DNA of 17,499 bases from assembly GCA_910587875.1 (NCBI GenBank), contig CAJUOD010000058.1, positions 1 to 17,499 on the forward strand, given 5' to 3'. Position numbers and translations under genes: made by a program. The DNA is from an uncultured Oscillibacter sp. GTDB lineage: Bacteria > Bacillota > Clostridia > Oscillospirales > Oscillospiraceae. Below the pieces are notes generated by a model. The model was not told the DNA's origin, ran no database searches, and saw only the letters and a program-made list of their open reading frames with translations. Below are positions 16,987 through 17,499 of this stretch, piece by piece; positions within the stretch are counted from its first letter, which is position 1; each line of letters starts with the position of its first letter.

Positions 16987-17499
16987 GCTCTCCCGGTTCG
17001 CCATCCCCTATGTGGTCTGGATGGCCCTCTTCGTGGTGGCCCCCATTGTGCTGGTGGTGGTCTACGCCTTCTCCAGCGACGCCGGGGGCTTCACCCTGGA
17101 CAATTTCTCCCGCATGGGGACCTACGCCGTGGTCTTCGGCCGGTCCTTCAAGCTGGCCCTCATCGCCACGCTCATCTGCCTGATCATCGGCTACCCGGTG
17201 AGCTATATGATGAGCCGGGAGGGCGAGCGCTTCCAGCGGGCGGCCATGGTGCTCATCATGCTGCCCATGTGGATCAACTTCCTGCTGCGGACCTATTCCT
17301 GGATGTCCATTCTGGAGAACAACGGGCTTTTGAACCAGGTCTTCCAGAAGACCGGCCTCCTCCGCCTGTACAACGGGCTCTTTGGAACCAGCCTGGATTA
17401 CTTCCCCATGATGAATACCCAGGGGGCGGTGGTGCTGGGCATGGTGTACAATTACCTGCCCTTCATGATCCTGCCCATCTACTCCGTCATCGTCAAGCT
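16976..17499 (+). CDS. potB: Spermidine/putrescine ABC transporter permease, 3'-truncated by window end
   Basis: Membrane permease partner of PotA, open to the end of the window (about 174 codons). It begins MKPKLSRFAIPYVVWMALFV, continues with PIVLVVVYAFSS and a second span near FKLALIATLICLIIGYPVSY. The segment MLPMWINFLLRTYSWMSIL followed by ENNGLLN is characteristic of PotB/PotH permeases. GGAGGGCGGAG within the end of potA supplies the ribosome site. The C-terminal half, including the EAA loop, lies outside the window. Confidence 0.92.
   Translation, partial: MKPKLSRFAIPYVVWMALFVVAPIVLVVVYAFSSDAGGFTLDNFSRMGTYAVVFGRSFKLALIATLICLIIGYPVSYMMSREGERFQRAAMVLIMLPMWINFLLRTYSWMSILENNGLLNQVFQKTGLLRLYNGLFGTSLDYFPMMNTQGAVVLGMVYNYLPFMILPIYSVIVK

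Overview
The window looks like a chromosomal contig from a GC-rich, monoderm Clostridia bacterium of Oscillospiraceae type. This is inferred from the mix of a GntR/ABC operon, rpmF-yceD, PadR/DUF1700 and potAB genes, from strong AGGAGG ribosome sites and from sigma-A type promoters; no marker gene fixes the genus. The first 48 bases are Illumina adapter left at the contig edge and are not genomic.

Left host flank (49-2697, all minus strand): a truncated ABC-2 type permease, its ATPase and a YtrA-like GntR repressor form one operon with a clear promoter and palindromic operator. Next comes the yceD-rpmF pair with its own consensus promoter. Right host flank (12984-17499): a hypothetical gene, an RluA-family pseudouridine synthase, a DUF1700 membrane protein plus PadR repressor operon with palindromic operators, and the start of a spermidine/putrescine transporter operon (potA, partial potB).

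Between them lies a complete-looking filamentous phage (inovirus-like) prophage of about 10.3 kb (about 2698-12990), bounded by an exact 15-bp direct repeat. The plus strand carries an early module (small possible ssDNA-binding protein, Cys-rich micro-protein, Rep_trans-type replication initiator), then a tRNA gene directly followed by a coat-like gene, a row of tiny single-TM virion-type proteins, a secreted pIII-like adhesin, Pro/Glu-rich and small membrane proteins, and a Zot-like (pI) assembly ATPase. The minus strand carries a 46-aa coat-like protein, two small genes in an AT-rich island, an IS30-type transposase that is probably the integrase, and four small genes including a ribbon-helix-helix protein. 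A hairpin-rich 430-bp noncoding region at the right end is a good candidate for the phage origin/packaging region.

The most remarkable signal is at 4798-4903. The phage tRNA has the body of an initiator tRNA (C1 x A72 mismatch, A11:U24 pair, fMet-like acceptor, T-loop and encoded CCA) but carries anticodon CUC, which reads GAG. The coat-like gene immediately downstream has no usable ATG/GTG/TTG start; instead a perfect AAAGGAGGG lies 7 nt before an in-frame GAG codon. I propose that the phage brings its own initiator tRNA to start coat translation at GAG. A second unexplained signal is a family of three 56-nt elements with 11-bp inverted ends (4404, 11419, 11860), each at the 3' end of a phage gene in the same relative orientation.
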